From positions 62,001 through 126,000 of the forward strand of contig NZ_JABUNR010000002.1 of the NCBI RefSeq assembly GCF_013343715.1: DNA of 64,000 nucleotides, in the 5' to 3' direction. This stretch comes from Mesobacillus harenae. Its GTDB lineage: Bacteria > Bacillota > Bacilli > Bacillales > Cytobacillaceae. The notes beneath the pieces are model-generated. The model saw only the letters and a list, made by a program, of their open reading frames with translations, was not told the DNA's origin and did no database searches. Below are positions 8,511-21,045 of the stretch, one piece after another (position 1 is the first letter of the stretch; the number at the start of each line of letters is the position of its first letter). The position numbers were made by a program, and so were the translations under genes.

Positions 8511-9356
8511 TTAGAACAAACCTAGCTGCCTGGGGGCAAGCCCTCCATATTCTATGTTTAAAAGATCAAGCATCTGTAAGGCATTGTCTGCTGCATCTCC
8601 GCCTGAGTTATTGTTAAAAACGGCATACACATTTTCACATTGGCTATGAAGCTTTTTTAACACTTTACTCCATTCTTCCAGCTCTCGTTGATTATAACGA
8701 TACAGATAGCGGACTTCCCTCCAGTTCACATTGCCTCTTTTATTCCAGCCATGCACATTTCGGCCATGAAACCTCACTAAGACCTGATCTAAGTTCGTAA
8801 CTTCTGCTACAGTCGGAATAGACCCTACTCCTGCTTGGGGTTCATCACATATGCTATGGATCCAATTTTCCTTTTTCATAAAATCAATTGTCTTTGATCT
8901 AGTTTCACCAGTAAACCATGTTTGGTTCCTGAACTCTAATGCACAAGGGATGTCATCCATTTGAATTCTACACCAGCGCAAATAATTAACATTTTCACGT
9001 TTGCATTCAAACCAAGGAGGAAATTGGAATAAAACCATGGCAAGTTTCCCAGCCTCCATATAAGGCTTAAGTGAGTCTTTAAATGCCGTAAACATCTCCG
9101 TATTGCTGTCGAAAGGAAGGTCGCCTCGCTGATGGCCTGTCATTCCCTGATAGGCTTTAACGATAAAGCGAAACGACTTTGGTGTCTGTTTGACCCAGCG
9201 TTCTGCATTTTTGAGAGGCTGAACCGCATAAAACGAAGTATCGACTTCAACAACTGGAAAAAAACTTGAATACTCAGTTAACTTTTCCCGGCCAGAAACC
9301 CTGCTTGTATACAAGCTGTCATGATCGCCCCATCCAGTTACACCAATTAAAATCAT
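8511..9356 (-). CDS. yunF: DUF72 domain protein YunF
   Basis: This 281-residue soluble protein belongs to the DUF72 family, predicted to be a TIM barrel. Family features seen are IGVTGW at the N-terminus, VEVDTSFYA near residue 36, ALEFRNQTWF in the middle and VYAVFNNNSGGDAADNA near the end. The biochemical function of DUF72 is unsettled. The ATG start has a GGGGGTG ribosome site. It is the first gene of the yunFEDC block in transcription order; the 131-base gap to yunE leaves room for a separate promoter. Confidence 0.9.
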   Translation of the reverse strand: MILIGVTGWGDHDSLYTSRVSGREKLTEYSSFFPVVEVDTSFYAVQPLKNAERWVKQTPKSFRFIVKAYQGMTGHQRGDLPFDSNTEMFTAFKDSLKPYMEAGKLAMVLFQFPPWFECKRENVNYLRWCRIQMDDIPCALEFRNQTWFTGETRSKTIDFMKKENWIHSICDEPQAGVGSIPTVAEVTNLDQVLVRFHGRNVHGWNKRGNVNWREVRYLYRYNQRELEEWSKVLKKLHSQCENVYAVFNNNSGGDAADNALQMLDLLNIEYGGLAPRQLGLF

Positions 9357-9441
9357 AATACACCCCCTAAAATTATGATATCATAACTCCGCTGCAAGTT
9401 AGATAGTAGGACTATATCCCTTTAGGATGGCTAAAAAACGA

Positions 9442-9478
9442 TTTAAAAAATCCATTTACCCAAAGGGCAAATGGATTT
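9442..9478 (-). terminator. Terminator of the suf operon
   Basis: AAATCCATTT pairs with AAATGGATTT (9448-9457 with 9469-9478), followed by a T-run on the reverse strand, just after sufB. Confidence 0.88.
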
Positions 9479-9490
9479 CCGATAAACTTT

Positions 9491-10888
9491 TTAACCGATA
9501 GAACCTTCCATCTCGAACTTGATCAGGCGGTTCATTTCTACAGCATATTCCATTGGAAGTTCTTTTGTAAATGGCTCGATGAAGCCCATTACAATCATTT
9601 CTGTTGCTTCTTCCTGAGAAATTCCACGGCTCATCAAGTAGAACAGTTGCTCTTCCGAAACCTTAGAAACCTTCGCCTCATGCTCAAGCGAGATGTTGTC
9701 GTTTAGGATTTCGTTATAAGGAATTGTATCAGATGTAGACTTGTTATCCATAATCAGTGTATCACATTCAATATTCGAGCGGGCTCCGTCAGCTTTGCGC
9801 CCAAAGTGGACGATGCCGCGGTAGGTTACTTTACCGCCTTGCTTTGAAATCGATTTAGATACGATAGTAGATGAAGTATTTGGTGCAAGATGAATCATTT
9901 TTGCACCAGCATCCTGATGCTGGCCTTTACCTGCTATTGCGATGGAAAGGGTCATGCCTCTTGCGCCTTCACCTTTTAAAATAACAGCAGGGTATTTCAT
10001 CGTAAGTTTGGATCCAATGTTCCCATCAATCCATTCCATTGTAGCATGAGCATCACAGACTGCCCGTTTGGTTACAAGGTTGAATACGTTGTTTGCCCAG
10101 TTCTGGATAGTCGTGTAACGGCAGTATGCATCTTTCTTTATGATAATTTCAACAACAGCACTGTGGAGTGAGTTTGTTGTGTACACAGGAGCTGTACAGC
10201 CTTCAACATAATGGACATGCGCGCCTTCATCAACAATGATGAGTGTCCGCTCAAACTGTCCCATGTTTTCAGAATTAATTCGGAAGTAAGCCTGAAGAGG
10301 AGTTTCCACTTTGATTCCTTTAGGAACATATATAAAGGATCCGCCAGACCATACAGCAGAGTTTAGCGCTGAAAACTTGTTATCCGTTGGCGGAATAACC
10401 TTTCCAAAGTGTTCCCGGAAAAGTTCTTCGTTTTCCCGAAGCGCTGAATCTGTATCTTTAAAGATGATCCCCTGCGCTTCAAGATCTTCTTGCATATTAT
10501 GGTAAACAACTTCTGATTCATACTGAGCAGACACACCTGCAAGGTATTTTTGCTCGGCTTCAGGAATACCGAGTTTATCAAACGTTTGTTTGATTTCTTC
10601 TGGTACCTCATCCCAAGAGCGTTCTGTTTTTTCAGAAGGTTTTACATAGTAAGTGATTTCATCAAAATTCAGAGAAGCCATATCGCCGCCCCACTGAGGC
10701 ATTGGCATATTGTAAAACTGCTCTAATGACTTCAAACGGAAGTCAAGCATCCACTGTGGCTCTTTCTTTAACTTTGAGATTTCCTCTACGATTTCACGTG
10801 TTAATCCACGCTTGGACCGGAAGATGGAAACGTCCTTATCAGAAAAGCCATATTTATAATCACCGATTTCAGGCATCTTTTTAGCCAT
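9491..10888 (-). CDS. sufB: Fe-S cluster assembly scaffold SufB
   Basis: This 465-residue protein matches B. subtilis SufB in length and nearly throughout ([15 protein letters not shown] at the start, [15 protein letters not shown] at the end). SufB forms the SufBCD complex on which [4Fe-4S] clusters are built with sulfur delivered from SufS. I chose ATG 10886-10888 since GGAGG lies 8 nt upstream. It is the last gene of sufCDSUB, 55 bases after sufU. The suf system is the essential Fe-S machinery in Bacillus. Confidence 0.97.
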   Translation of the reverse strand: MAKKMPEIGDYKYGFSDKDVSIFRSKRGLTREIVEEISKLKKEPQWMLDFRLKSLEQFYNMPMPQWGGDMASLNFDEITYYVKPSEKTERSWDEVPEEIKQTFDKLGIPEAEQKYLAGVSAQYESEVVYHNMQEDLEAQGIIFKDTDSALRENEELFREHFGKVIPPTDNKFSALNSAVWSGGSFIYVPKGIKVETPLQAYFRINSENMGQFERTLIIVDEGAHVHYVEGCTAPVYTTNSLHSAVVEIIIKKDAYCRYTTIQNWANNVFNLVTKRAVCDAHATMEWIDGNIGSKLTMKYPAVILKGEGARGMTLSIAIAGKGQHQDAGAKMIHLAPNTSSTIVSKSISKQGGKVTYRGIVHFGRKADGARSNIECDTLIMDNKSTSDTIPYNEILNDNISLEHEAKVSKVSEEQLFYLMSRGISQEEATEMIVMGFIEPFTKELPMEYAVEMNRLIKFEMEGSIG

Positions 10889-10943
10889 CGTCAATTCCTC
10901 CATTCCTAAGCAAACGTTTAAAGTTTAACGGCTTGCTTTTTCG

Positions 10944-13910
<2,967 letters not shown>

Positions 13911-13928
13911 TACGATCCCCCTAACGGC

Positions 13929-14714
13929 CTACGCTTCATGCCCGACTGTTTCGTCTTCGATGCCCAGTTCTTTTTTAATCCAGTCATAACCCTCTGATTC
14001 AAGGCGCTGTGCAAGTTCTGGACCGCCTGACTTTACAACGCGTCCCTGCATCATGACATGGACGTGGTCAGGAGTAATGTAGTTTAATAAACGCTGATAG
14101 TGTGTAATAATTAAACATCCGAAATCTTCGCCGCGCATTTCGTTAATGCCTTTTGAAACAACTTTCAACGCGTCGATATCAAGTCCAGAGTCGATTTCAT
14201 CAAGTATGGCAATTTTTGGTTCAATCATCATTAACTGGAGAATTTCATTTCGTTTTTTCTCCCCGCCTGAAAAGCCTTCGTTTAGATAACGTTGGGCCAT
14301 ATCCGGATCCATTTCAAGAAGCTCCATTTTTGAATCCATAGTGCGGATAAATTTCATTAAAGAAATTTCCTTACCCTCTTCACGGCGGCTGTTAACAGCA
14401 GAACGTAAAAAGTCAGCATTTGTAACACCATTGATCTCACTTGGATATTGCATTGCTAGGAATAAGCCTGCCTTTGCACGCTCGTCAACTTCCATTTCAA
14501 GAACATCCTCACCATCTAAGGTAACACTTCCGCTGGTTATTTCGTATTTAGGGTGTCCCATAATTGCAGACGATAAAGTGGATTTACCTGTACCATTCGG
14601 CCCCATAATTGCATGGATTTCTCCACCCTTTATTTCAAGGTTCACACCTTTTAATATTTCTTTGCCTTCAATTGCTACATGAAGGTCCTTAATTGATAAT
14701 ACAGATCCTGCCAT
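13929..14714 (-). CDS. sufC: Fe-S assembly ATPase SufC
   Basis: This 261-residue ABC-type ATPase has Walker A GPNGTGKST (38-46), signature SGGEKKRNEI, Walker B IAILDEIDSGLD and the H-loop in CLIITHYQRLL. SufC energises the SufBCD scaffold and is soluble, not a transporter. It is the first gene of the operon, with a GGAGGTAAT ribosome site and a sigma-A type promoter at 14780-14808. Confidence 0.97.
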   Translation of the reverse strand: MAGSVLSIKDLHVAIEGKEILKGVNLEIKGGEIHAIMGPNGTGKSTLSSAIMGHPKYEITSGSVTLDGEDVLEMEVDERAKAGLFLAMQYPSEINGVTNADFLRSAVNSRREEGKEISLMKFIRTMDSKMELLEMDPDMAQRYLNEGFSGGEKKRNEILQLMMIEPKIAILDEIDSGLDIDALKVVSKGINEMRGEDFGCLIITHYQRLLNYITPDHVHVMMQGRVVKSGGPELAQRLESEGYDWIKKELGIEDETVGHEA

Positions 14715-14779
14715 AATATTACCTCCGTCAATATAAATGAAGATTTAACTCGGTTGTACCGAAGTTTTCTTCCATTCTC

Positions 14780-14808
14780 ATTTTATTCTCATTACAATCT
14801 TATAACAA
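14780..14808 (-). promoter_or_regulatory. Sigma-A promoter of the suf operon
   Basis: On the reverse strand TTGTTA and TAAAAT are separated by exactly 17 nt, about 65 nt before the sufC start. No operator is obvious. Confidence 0.6.
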
Positions 14809-15006
14809 TTGAAAACTGTTAGCAACCTTTAGAACCTCTATATTATTATTGGCATAATTAGGGAAACCACCACATGGGCAGTAATAACTCCTTACCCACC
14901 CGCACTGCTGCTGGATTCTTCACAGTTTAAAGATTCCTCCTCCTAAATAAGAGGCATGTCCACCTTATTTTTTCCCCAGAAACCAGAAACATGTATGGCA
15001 AGAAAA

Positions 15007-15330
15007 GCGAGCCGACTGTCCAGAAACGAGCAAACTGGAAATTCCAACAAAGAAGCGGTTTGTGCTTCTGAAGGAGGAATTGAAGTTTGCCGAGTTTCTA
15101 GGAGGCGCAGCTGGACAAAGAAAAGCGGAAGCGCCTTGTTTAGCTCCGACAAGCGCTGGAGGGCCCGCCGAGTGAAGTCGTTCTTTGACTTCATCGGCAG
15201 GACCGAAGCGACTCGAGGAGCTAGGCGCTGCAGCTAGACAAAGAAAAGCCACGCTCGTAGCTTGCCGCGTCCTGCGGCACTCGCCTGACTAGGACATCCT
15301 GTCCGTCGCTCGCCGACTGTCCAGAAACAC
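15007..15330. repeat. Mosaic of intergenic repeats with long imperfect palindrome
   Basis: The core at about 15121-15242 is a long imperfect palindrome: AGCGCC...AGCTCC on the left faces GGAGCT..GGCGCT on the right, with a central hairpin TGAAGTC/GACTTCA. The core is flanked by a direct repeat GACAAAGAAAAGC (15114-15126 and 15237-15249). A second direct repeat CCGACTGTCCAGAAAC occurs at 15012-15027 and 15313-15328. The composition is clearly more GC-rich than the surroundings. I recognise the core as a type of dispersed intergenic repeat common in Bacillus genomes; no transposase is present. Confidence 0.75.
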
Positions 15331-15360
15331 ATAAGCAAACAATATGTTCATAAAGATAAA

Positions 15361-15390
15361 ACCAGTGTACGGATACACTGGTTTACCATT
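15361..15390 (-). terminator. Terminator-like hairpin
   Basis: ACCAGTGTA pairs perfectly with TACACTGGT around a 4-nt loop, followed on the reverse strand by TTTTATCTTT. It would end a reverse transcript crossing 15417-15668. Confidence 0.6.
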
Positions 15391-15416
15391 TTTCTTCCTA
15401 TTAAATATACAGTGGC

Positions 15417-15668
15417 TTACGAATGGACTTTACGGTCTAGATCTGCTACTATACGTTGGCTTTGCAGGTAATCCTGTTCTCTCTTTTGTTCAACTTTCAT
15501 TCGAACTTCATGCTTTTGGCTATAAACTTCATATCCAACTCCATGGGCACCTTGCATCGCTTTTTCCATTTCACTCGTATAGTTTAAATGCATTCGACTA
15601 CTGATAAAGAATCCATCCCTTCGTTTTTTCGCTTTCGCGAGGTAATTTAGACAATATAAGCTTAACAC
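15417..15668 (-). CDS. Possible small hypothetical protein
   Basis: This reverse open frame of up to 83 codons encodes a charged, Gln/Glu/Lys-rich C-terminal part (GAHGVGYEVYSQKHEVRMKV and onward) that reads like real protein. A terminator follows its stop. Against it, no start has a good ribosome site; the candidates are a GTG at the 5' end and an internal ATG beginning MHLNYTSEMEKAM. It may be a small gene or the remnant of a longer one. I recognise no family. Confidence 0.35.
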   Translation of the reverse strand: MLSLYCLNYLAKAKKRRDGFFISSRMHLNYTSEMEKAMQGAHGVGYEVYSQKHEVRMKVEQKREQDYLQSQRIVADLDRKVHS

Positions 15669-15804
15669 TATCTATTTACCCGTTACAAAGCTGATAAAAC
15701 CGTAAATTTCTGGATATTTCGGAGTCAGCATGGGTACCACTTCCCCAGCTCACTTAGCCTTAAAATACTGGCAGATACCTCCCAATTCTTCACTGTACCA
15801 TCTT

Positions 15805-16179
15805 TTATTGCTGTAATTGGTTAAAATCCTGTATGGCTTCTTGGACAAGTGTCACACCCTGACTCAAGGAAGCTCCTCCTCCGAATGCCGCTGTCACTCC
15901 AACAGCCTCAAGAATTTGCTCCTCGGTTGCCCCCTGGTCCAGACAACCCTTAACATGATAAATAATGCAATATTCATCTTGTGAATATAAACTAATGCCC
16001 AGTGCAATCAGTTGCTTTTCTTTCTGGGACAAAGTCCCTTCTTCAAAGCAAACTTCTGTAAAAGCATTATAATGGCGTGCTATCTCGGGCATTTTTTTCG
16101 TAAAAAGCCCCAATCCATACTTATATTCATGAAGAGCCGCTTCAGATGAATTTTGCGCTTCGAAATGATGTTCCATCAT
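15805..16179 (-). CDS. yurZ: AhpD-like carboxymuconolactone decarboxylase family protein YurZ
   Basis: This protein of about 124 residues has an AhpD/CMD fold with E69-x-C71-x3-H75 in QDEYCIIYH and a second cysteine at 79. The family includes peroxidases and decarboxylases; YurZ has no proven reaction. The E-x-C-x3-H arrangement suggests thiol-based redox chemistry. I chose the first of two adjacent ATG codons after GGGGTGGAG; the second is equally possible. The position between suf and met genes matches B. subtilis. Confidence 0.85.
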   Translation of the reverse strand: MMEHHFEAQNSSEAALHEYKYGLGLFTKKMPEIARHYNAFTEVCFEEGTLSQKEKQLIALGISLYSQDEYCIIYHVKGCLDQGATEEQILEAVGVTAAFGGGASLSQGVTLVQEAIQDFNQLQQ

Positions 16180-16572
16180 ACTCCACCCCATTTTAGTTTT
16201 TTCATCAATAGTATGTTTATTTTTAAGGGAACTATTCGAATACCGTGGAAAATGCATCACTTGCTGTGTAATAACGAGCAGATGGTGCTTCTTAAAAAAG
16301 AGGCTTTATTTATATTCCATGAAATCCGATTATATTTCCTAAAAAATCAAGCATTCTGCCTATATAGCACTCAAAACAATCCCATTTGCTGCTTATCATA
16401 ATAAATCACTAGAAGCATTCTTCAGCAGCGGTCAATGAACGATTTTACCTGCTAGACAAGCTCTTGTAGTTACGTGGTGAGCTAGGTATAGACAACGTCC
16501 ACAACCTAGATTTCTAACCCAATTGACAAAAAATCCGATTGCAGCCCAGGGGCACAATCGGATTAGCTTTTA
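16180..16572. other. Intergenic stretch before metQ terminator
   Basis: This stretch contains the yurZ leader and the metQ terminator at its right end. I see no gene, repeat or RNA element in the remainder. Confidence 0.5.
16527..16564 (-). terminator. Terminator of metNPQ
   Basis: AATCCGATTG pairs with CAATCGGATT (16532-16541 with 16555-16564), followed by TTTTTT on the reverse strand, just after the metQ stop. Confidence 0.88.
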
Positions 16573-17418
16573 TTATTCAGTTACAGGTACTACGGCTCCT
16601 TCGTACTGCTCAAGAATATATTCTTGAATTTCTGCTGAGTGAAGAACCTCTACAAGAGCTTGAATAGCTTCATTATCTTTATCTCCCTTATTGACTGCGA
16701 TGACGTTAGCGTATGGAGACTCTTGCTCCTCAAGTGCAATTGCATCTTCTAATGGATTTAACCCGGCATCAATTGCATAGTTTGAGTTAATTAAAACTGC
16801 GTCGCCTTCGTCATTATTGTAGATTTGCGGTAATAGTGCAGCTTCATACTCAGTTTGGAAATCAAGATTTTTCTCGTTCTCAACTATATCTTCAATGGTT
16901 GCCTTTGTTTTTTCAATGCCTTCTTTCAGCGTAATTAATCCTTCAGCTTCAAGCATAGAAAGAATTCGGCCATGATCAGGTACCGAGCTGCTCATAATAA
17001 TGGTTGCCCCATCGGGAAGCTCGTCCAAGCTTTTGTACTTTTTAGAGTATACTCCAATTGGTTCGATGTGAATTGCGCCTGCTACTTCAAATTCATAGCC
17101 ATGTTCAGCCATTTGTGATTCAAGGTAAGGGATATGCTGGAAGTAGTTAGCATCCAGTTCACCTGATTCAAGAGCCTGGTTCGGAACAACATAGTCTTGG
17201 AAAGTTTCAATTGTAAGGTCAATTCCTTGTTCTGCTAAGATCGGCTTTGCTTGTTCGAGAATTTCAGCGTGAGGCACGTTAGAAGCCCCAACTACTAATT
17301 CTGTGCTTTCTTCATTTCCGCCCTCGGCTCCGCCTCCGGCATTGTCTTCTGTCCCTCCGCATGCTGCAAGAGCAGCAATAAGTGCTACGGTAAGAATGAT
17401 GCTTAAAAATTTCTTCAT
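16573..17418 (-). CDS. metQ: Methionine ABC transporter substrate-binding lipoprotein MetQ
   Basis: This 281-residue protein has a lipoprotein signal ending LAAC with C20 as the lipidated residue, a Gly/Glu-rich linker, then a NlpA/MetQ-family domain (ETFQDYVVPNQALESGELDANYFQH). It captures methionine, probably also D-methionine or the sulfoxide, on the outer face of the membrane for MetP. It is the last gene of metNPQ, 12 bases after metP, and is controlled by the S-box ahead of metN. Confidence 0.95.
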   Translation of the reverse strand: MKKFLSIILTVALIAALAACGGTEDNAGGGAEGGNEESTELVVGASNVPHAEILEQAKPILAEQGIDLTIETFQDYVVPNQALESGELDANYFQHIPYLESQMAEHGYEFEVAGAIHIEPIGVYSKKYKSLDELPDGATIIMSSSVPDHGRILSMLEAEGLITLKEGIEKTKATIEDIVENEKNLDFQTEYEAALLPQIYNNDEGDAVLINSNYAIDAGLNPLEDAIALEEQESPYANVIAVNKGDKDNEAIQALVEVLHSAEIQEYILEQYEGAVVPVTE

Positions 17419-17430
17419 GTTAACCTCTCC

Positions 17431-18099
17431 TTATCGTTTATCTAACTTAGATGTTATCGTGTCACCAATATATTGGATAATAAAAACTATTACAAGTATA
17501 ATGATTGTCGCCATTAATGTTACATCGTTACGGCCTCTTTGGAAACCTTCAAGGAATGCGAGATTACCAAGCCCGCCTGCCCCAATCACTCCAGCCATCG
17601 CGGTATAACTGACGAGTGCAATGGCTGTTACGGTTATCCCTGATACGAGAGCTGGCATCGATTCTGGAATAAGCACCTTCCAAATTATCGTTGTTGTTTT
17701 TGCCCCCATAGACCTAGAGGCTTCGATTACTCCTTTATCAATTTCACGGAGTCCAATTTCAACCATTCTTGCATAAAATGGTGCAGCCCCGATGATCAAG
17801 GCTGGCAGTGCGGCATTCTCACCGATCATTGTGCCAATCACGATTTTAGTAAACGGAATCAGCAGAACAATTAGAATTATAAAGGGAATGGACCTAAAAA
17901 TATTAACAAATGAACTAACGATAAAATTAACCGGCTTGTTTTCCCAGATATTTCCCTTCGATGTCAAGAAAAGCAGTAATCCAAGGATAATACCAAAAAT
18001 AAAGGTCGCCACCACAGAGATACTTGCCATATAGAGTGTTTCTCTTGTAGCCTCCCACATTCGTTCCCAGTTTACGTTAGGAAAAAATTCCTCAATCAT
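17431..18099 (-). CDS. metP: Methionine ABC transporter permease MetP
   Basis: This 222-residue permease has about five membrane segments and the EAA loop (EASRSMGAKTTTIIWKVLIP) that docks with the ATPase MetN. The ATG has GGAGGTGATC upstream, and its start overlaps the metN stop by 8 bases, giving translational coupling. It is also known as MetI. Confidence 0.95.
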   Translation of the reverse strand: MIEEFFPNVNWERMWEATRETLYMASISVVATFIFGIILGLLLFLTSKGNIWENKPVNFIVSSFVNIFRSIPFIILIVLLIPFTKIVIGTMIGENAALPALIIGAAPFYARMVEIGLREIDKGVIEASRSMGAKTTTIIWKVLIPESMPALVSGITVTAIALVSYTAMAGVIGAGGLGNLAFLEGFQRGRNDVTLMATIIILVIVFIIQYIGDTITSKLDKR

Positions 18100-19117
18100 T
18101 CTTGATCACCTCCACTCCGACCTCGAAGGAACGGATATAGGCAATCGCTTCATCAATTTGGGCCTTTTCTCCATCTAGATGAATAAACAAAGTGCCGTAA
18201 GAGCCGTTTTGAGTCTGTGATATTTTCCCTTGTAAAATATTCACCATGAGCGGATGGTTTCGAATCAGGTTAGAAATGAGCGGCTGCTCTGCACCTTCAC
18301 CGACAAAAGACAGCTGGATCACTTGTCCTTCTGGATAAAGCGAAAGTAAATGCTTTATTGTTTCCTTAGTTTCTTCTGGTTCAGTAACCTGTTGTACAAA
18401 CCTCTTCGTAATTGCCTGCTGCGGATTTTTAAAGACGTTGAGGACAGGCCCTGATTCAACTACCCGCCCACCTTCCATAACCGCTACACGGTGGCAGATT
18501 TTCCTAATTACATGCATCTCATGGGTAATGAGCACAATTGTTAGTCCAAGCCGTTTGTTTATATCGACTAGAAGTTCCAAAATTGAATCGGTTGTTTGCG
18601 GATCAAGAGCTGAAGTTGCTTCATCACAAAGCAGTACTTTTGGGTTATTAGCTAGCGCCCTTGCTATACCAACCCTTTGCTTCTGCCCGCCGCTTAATTG
18701 AGATGGGTAAGAATTTTCTCGCCCCTCAAGGCCGACAAGATTCACTAATTCCTTTACTCTTTTAAGCCTTTCTTTCTTTGGCACACCAGCGATTTCAAGC
18801 GGGAAAGCTATATTATCGCGAACTGTACGTGACCAAAGAAGGTTAAAGTGCTGAAAGATCATACTGATTTCCTGGCGGGCCTGTCGCAGTTCGGAACCTC
18901 CGATTTTCGACATTTCTCTGCCAGCTACAACAATCGAACCTTCAGTAGGAATCTCTAGGCCATTAAGCATCCGGATTAGCGTACTTTTTCCAGCCCCACT
19001 ATAGCCAATAACGCCGAAAATTTCTCCATTTTCTATTGCCAGATTTACATCATCAACAGCCGTTACCGGACCATCTTTTGAAGGATAAATCTTTTTAACA
19101 TTTTTTATTGAAATCAC
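18092..19117 (-). CDS. metN: Methionine ABC transporter ATPase MetN
   Basis: This 341-residue protein has Walker A GYSGAGKST (38-46), signature LSGGQKQRVGIARAL, Walker B VLLCDEATSALD, and a C-terminal NIL domain (about 265-341) that in this family senses methionine. I chose the GTG at 19115-19117 because AAGAGGGTGA lies just upstream. It gives the exact length of B. subtilis MetN, while the longer open frame would run into the riboswitch. Expression is set by the S-box at 19258-19384. Confidence 0.95.
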   Translation of the reverse strand: MISIKNVKKIYPSKDGPVTAVDDVNLAIENGEIFGVIGYSGAGKSTLIRMLNGLEIPTEGSIVVAGREMSKIGGSELRQARQEISMIFQHFNLLWSRTVRDNIAFPLEIAGVPKKERLKRVKELVNLVGLEGRENSYPSQLSGGQKQRVGIARALANNPKVLLCDEATSALDPQTTDSILELLVDINKRLGLTIVLITHEMHVIRKICHRVAVMEGGRVVESGPVLNVFKNPQQAITKRFVQQVTEPEETKETIKHLLSLYPEGQVIQLSFVGEGAEQPLISNLIRNHPLMVNILQGKISQTQNGSYGTLFIHLDGEKAQIDEAIAYIRSFEVGVEVIKND

Positions 19118-19213
19118 TTGATTCACCCTCTTCATTCCGTAAAGCGGAGACATTTCACTAAAAACAGCTAATTCATTCAAGTTTTTGTTTATACAGGCAA
19201 ATTGATGCAAATA

Positions 19214-19250
19214 AATTAAAAATGCCTTTCTGCAAGTGAGCAGAAAGGCA
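19214..19250 (-). terminator. S-box terminator before metN
   Basis: TGCCTTTCTG pairs with CAGAAAGGCA (19223-19232 with 19241-19250), followed by TTTTTAATTT on the reverse strand. It lies between the aptamer and the metN start and serves as the attenuator. Confidence 0.88.
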
Positions 19251-19257
19251 ATATTTA

Positions 19258-19384
19258 TTGAATACCTTTCTCTCATCTCCCAAAGCAATTGCTTTGCGTG
19301 AATTGGCACCATTTCAACAAGCAATGCTTATTGACGGTTGCCGGGCTTCATAGGGCACTTCCCTCCACCTCTCTTGATAAGAGC
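19258..19384 (-). ncRNA. SAM-I riboswitch (S-box) of metNPQ
   Basis: The reverse strand carries the S-box core in order: CTTATCAAGAGAGGTGGAGG, then GCCCTATGAAGCCCGGCAACC, then GGTGCCAATTC, and a P1 3' strand GGGAGATGAG. These are near-consensus. SAM binding favours the terminator at 19214-19250. Confidence 0.96.
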
Positions 19385-19496
19385 AATTATTAAATTAATA
19401 AATTAAAATTAGCTGTTCTATAGTACGAGAGTGATTCTATCATGGAATAAAAACGAGTGTCAACTAAAAATTTCTCACTTCACTATGAAGAGTCTA

Positions 19497-20813
19497 TTAA
19501 GAATGTGCAGAAACAGCAGGGATCCCAGTTGCTGTGCTAATCGCCTGCTCCAAATCCTCTATTAAGTCTTCCACATTTTCGATTCCCACTGACAATCTGA
19601 CTAGATCTTCTGGAACACCTGCAGCCTTCAACCCCTCTTTATCCAGTTGCTGATGTGTAGTACTTGCCGGGTGAATAATCAGGCTTTTTGCATCACCGAC
19701 ATTTGCAACATGAGACCACAGCTGAATCGAATTAATTAGCTTTACACCCGCTTCTCTTCCACCTTCGATTCCAAAGACCACGACAGCTCCTGCTCCTTTT
19801 GGCAAGTATTTGTCAGCAAGCTGCTTATCTGGGTGTTTTTCATTTCCCGGGTAAGACACCCACGTTACTGCTGGATGTGATTCCAAATATTCAACAATTT
19901 TTTGTGTGTTTGCAATGTGTTCCTTCATTCGGACATGCAGTGTCTCCAATCCCAAATTAAATTGGAAAGCACTCTGAGCACTTAGTGACGGACCCAGGTC
20001 CCTCAGCAATTGAACTCTTGCTTTAACAATAAAAGCCGCTGGCCCCAAGGCAGCACTGTACACGAGTCCATTATAACTAGAGTCTGGAGTTGTGAAATCC
20101 GGAAATTTTGGAGAGTTCCAGTCGAACTTCCCGCCATCGATAATAACGCCACCCATTGTAGTTCCATTGCCCAGCAGCCATTTAGTTGCAGAATGGACTA
20201 CAATATCTGCCCCATGTTCGATTGGTCTGCATAAATATGGGGTTGGAAAAGTGTTGTCGACGATTAAGGGAATACCGGCTTCATGGGCAACTGCAGCCGT
20301 CTTATCAATGTCTAATACGGTTAAGCTTGGATTCCCAATAGTCTCTGCAAAAACTGCCTTTGTTTTTTCGGTGATAGCTGCTTTGAAATTGTCTGGATCA
20401 CTCGGATCGACAAGCTTCACCTTGATTCCATATTTAGGGAGGGTGACAGTGAAGAGATTGTATGTACCCCCATAAAGAGTTGAAGCTGCTACGATTTCAT
20501 CTCCTGCACCAGCAATATTTAAAATGGCTACTGTAATAGCCGCCATACCGCTTGAAACAGCCAGAGCGCCGATCCCCCCCTCAAGCTGCGCTATTCTTTC
20601 TTCAAATACAGTTACAGTCGGATTATGTATCCTCGAATAAATATAACCCTGCTCTTTTAAGCCAAACAAATCTGCGGCATGATCTGTGTTCTGAAATTGA
20701 AAAGCATTGCTCATGTATACTGGAACCGCTCTTGCTCCAGTTACTGGATCGGGCGAAAGACCTCCGTGAACCCCAATCGTCTCAAACCGATAACTCTTTT
20801 TTTGTTCTGCCAT
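19497..20813 (-). CDS. metY: O-acetylhomoserine sulfhydrylase / homocysteine synthase
   Basis: This 438-residue PLP enzyme of the Cys/Met metabolism family has the cofactor lysine in SATKWLLGNGT and family stretches YSRIHNPT and VHGGLSPDP at the N-terminus. It makes homocysteine from O-acetylhomoserine and sulfide. Length and the GGGKF-type insert fit the MetY group rather than cystathionine gamma-synthase (about 380 residues). The ATG at 20811-20813 has GAGGAGA 8 nt upstream. It is preceded by its own S-box and follows the methionine logic of the region. Confidence 0.92.
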   Translation of the reverse strand: MAEQKKSYRFETIGVHGGLSPDPVTGARAVPVYMSNAFQFQNTDHAADLFGLKEQGYIYSRIHNPTVTVFEERIAQLEGGIGALAVSSGMAAITVAILNIAGAGDEIVAASTLYGGTYNLFTVTLPKYGIKVKLVDPSDPDNFKAAITEKTKAVFAETIGNPSLTVLDIDKTAAVAHEAGIPLIVDNTFPTPYLCRPIEHGADIVVHSATKWLLGNGTTMGGVIIDGGKFDWNSPKFPDFTTPDSSYNGLVYSAALGPAAFIVKARVQLLRDLGPSLSAQSAFQFNLGLETLHVRMKEHIANTQKIVEYLESHPAVTWVSYPGNEKHPDKQLADKYLPKGAGAVVVFGIEGGREAGVKLINSIQLWSHVANVGDAKSLIIHPASTTHQQLDKEGLKAAGVPEDLVRLSVGIENVEDLIEDLEQAISTATGIPAVSAHS

Positions 20814-20847
20814 GTTCATCTCTCCTCACAAAATCTTTATTTTTTAT

Positions 20848-20880
20848 AACTAAAAACCCTCTTCAATAAGAAGAGGGCGA
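20848..20880 (-). terminator. S-box terminator before metY
   Basis: CCCTCTTC pairs with GAAGAGGG (20857-20864 with 20870-20877), followed by TTTTTAGTT on the reverse strand. Confidence 0.85.
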
Positions 20881-20885
20881 ATAGA

Positions 20886-20994
20886 TCATCTCTTCTTATC
20901 TTTCAGAGCTGTTGCTCTGTGGAATTAGCACCGTGTATTTAACCGGTTGCCGGGTTTCATAGGGCCAGTTCCCTCCACCACTCTCGATAAGATA
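20886..20994 (-). ncRNA. SAM-I riboswitch (S-box) of metY
   Basis: The reverse strand shows CTTATCGAGAGTGGTGGAGG, then GGCCCTATGAAACCCGGCAA, then a variable arm and GGTGCTAATTCC, and AAGATAAGAAGAG closing P1. This is a standard S-box ahead of the sulfhydrylase. Confidence 0.96.
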
Positions 20995-21045
20995 TCAAGT
21001 TCGAATATTAAGAATATTATACCATTTAAAATGCAGTAGGTCAAC

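Larger units (their letters stand above)
14809..15416. other. Gene-free, repeat-rich stretch
   Basis: There is no credible gene in this stretch. The left part is unremarkable spacer. From about 15000 to 15330 it is a mosaic of GC-rich repeats described separately. A terminator-like hairpin follows at 15361-15390. Confidence 0.6.

Noticed and set aside
14943..15252. Open frames on both strands within the 15.0-15.3 kb repeats
   Set aside because: They arise from GC-rich palindromic repeats, overlap one another and have no ribosome sites.
19118..19324. Longer MetN with 69 extra N-terminal residues
   Set aside because: The extension is the SAM riboswitch and its terminator read as protein; the GTG at 19115-19117 gives the normal 341-residue length.
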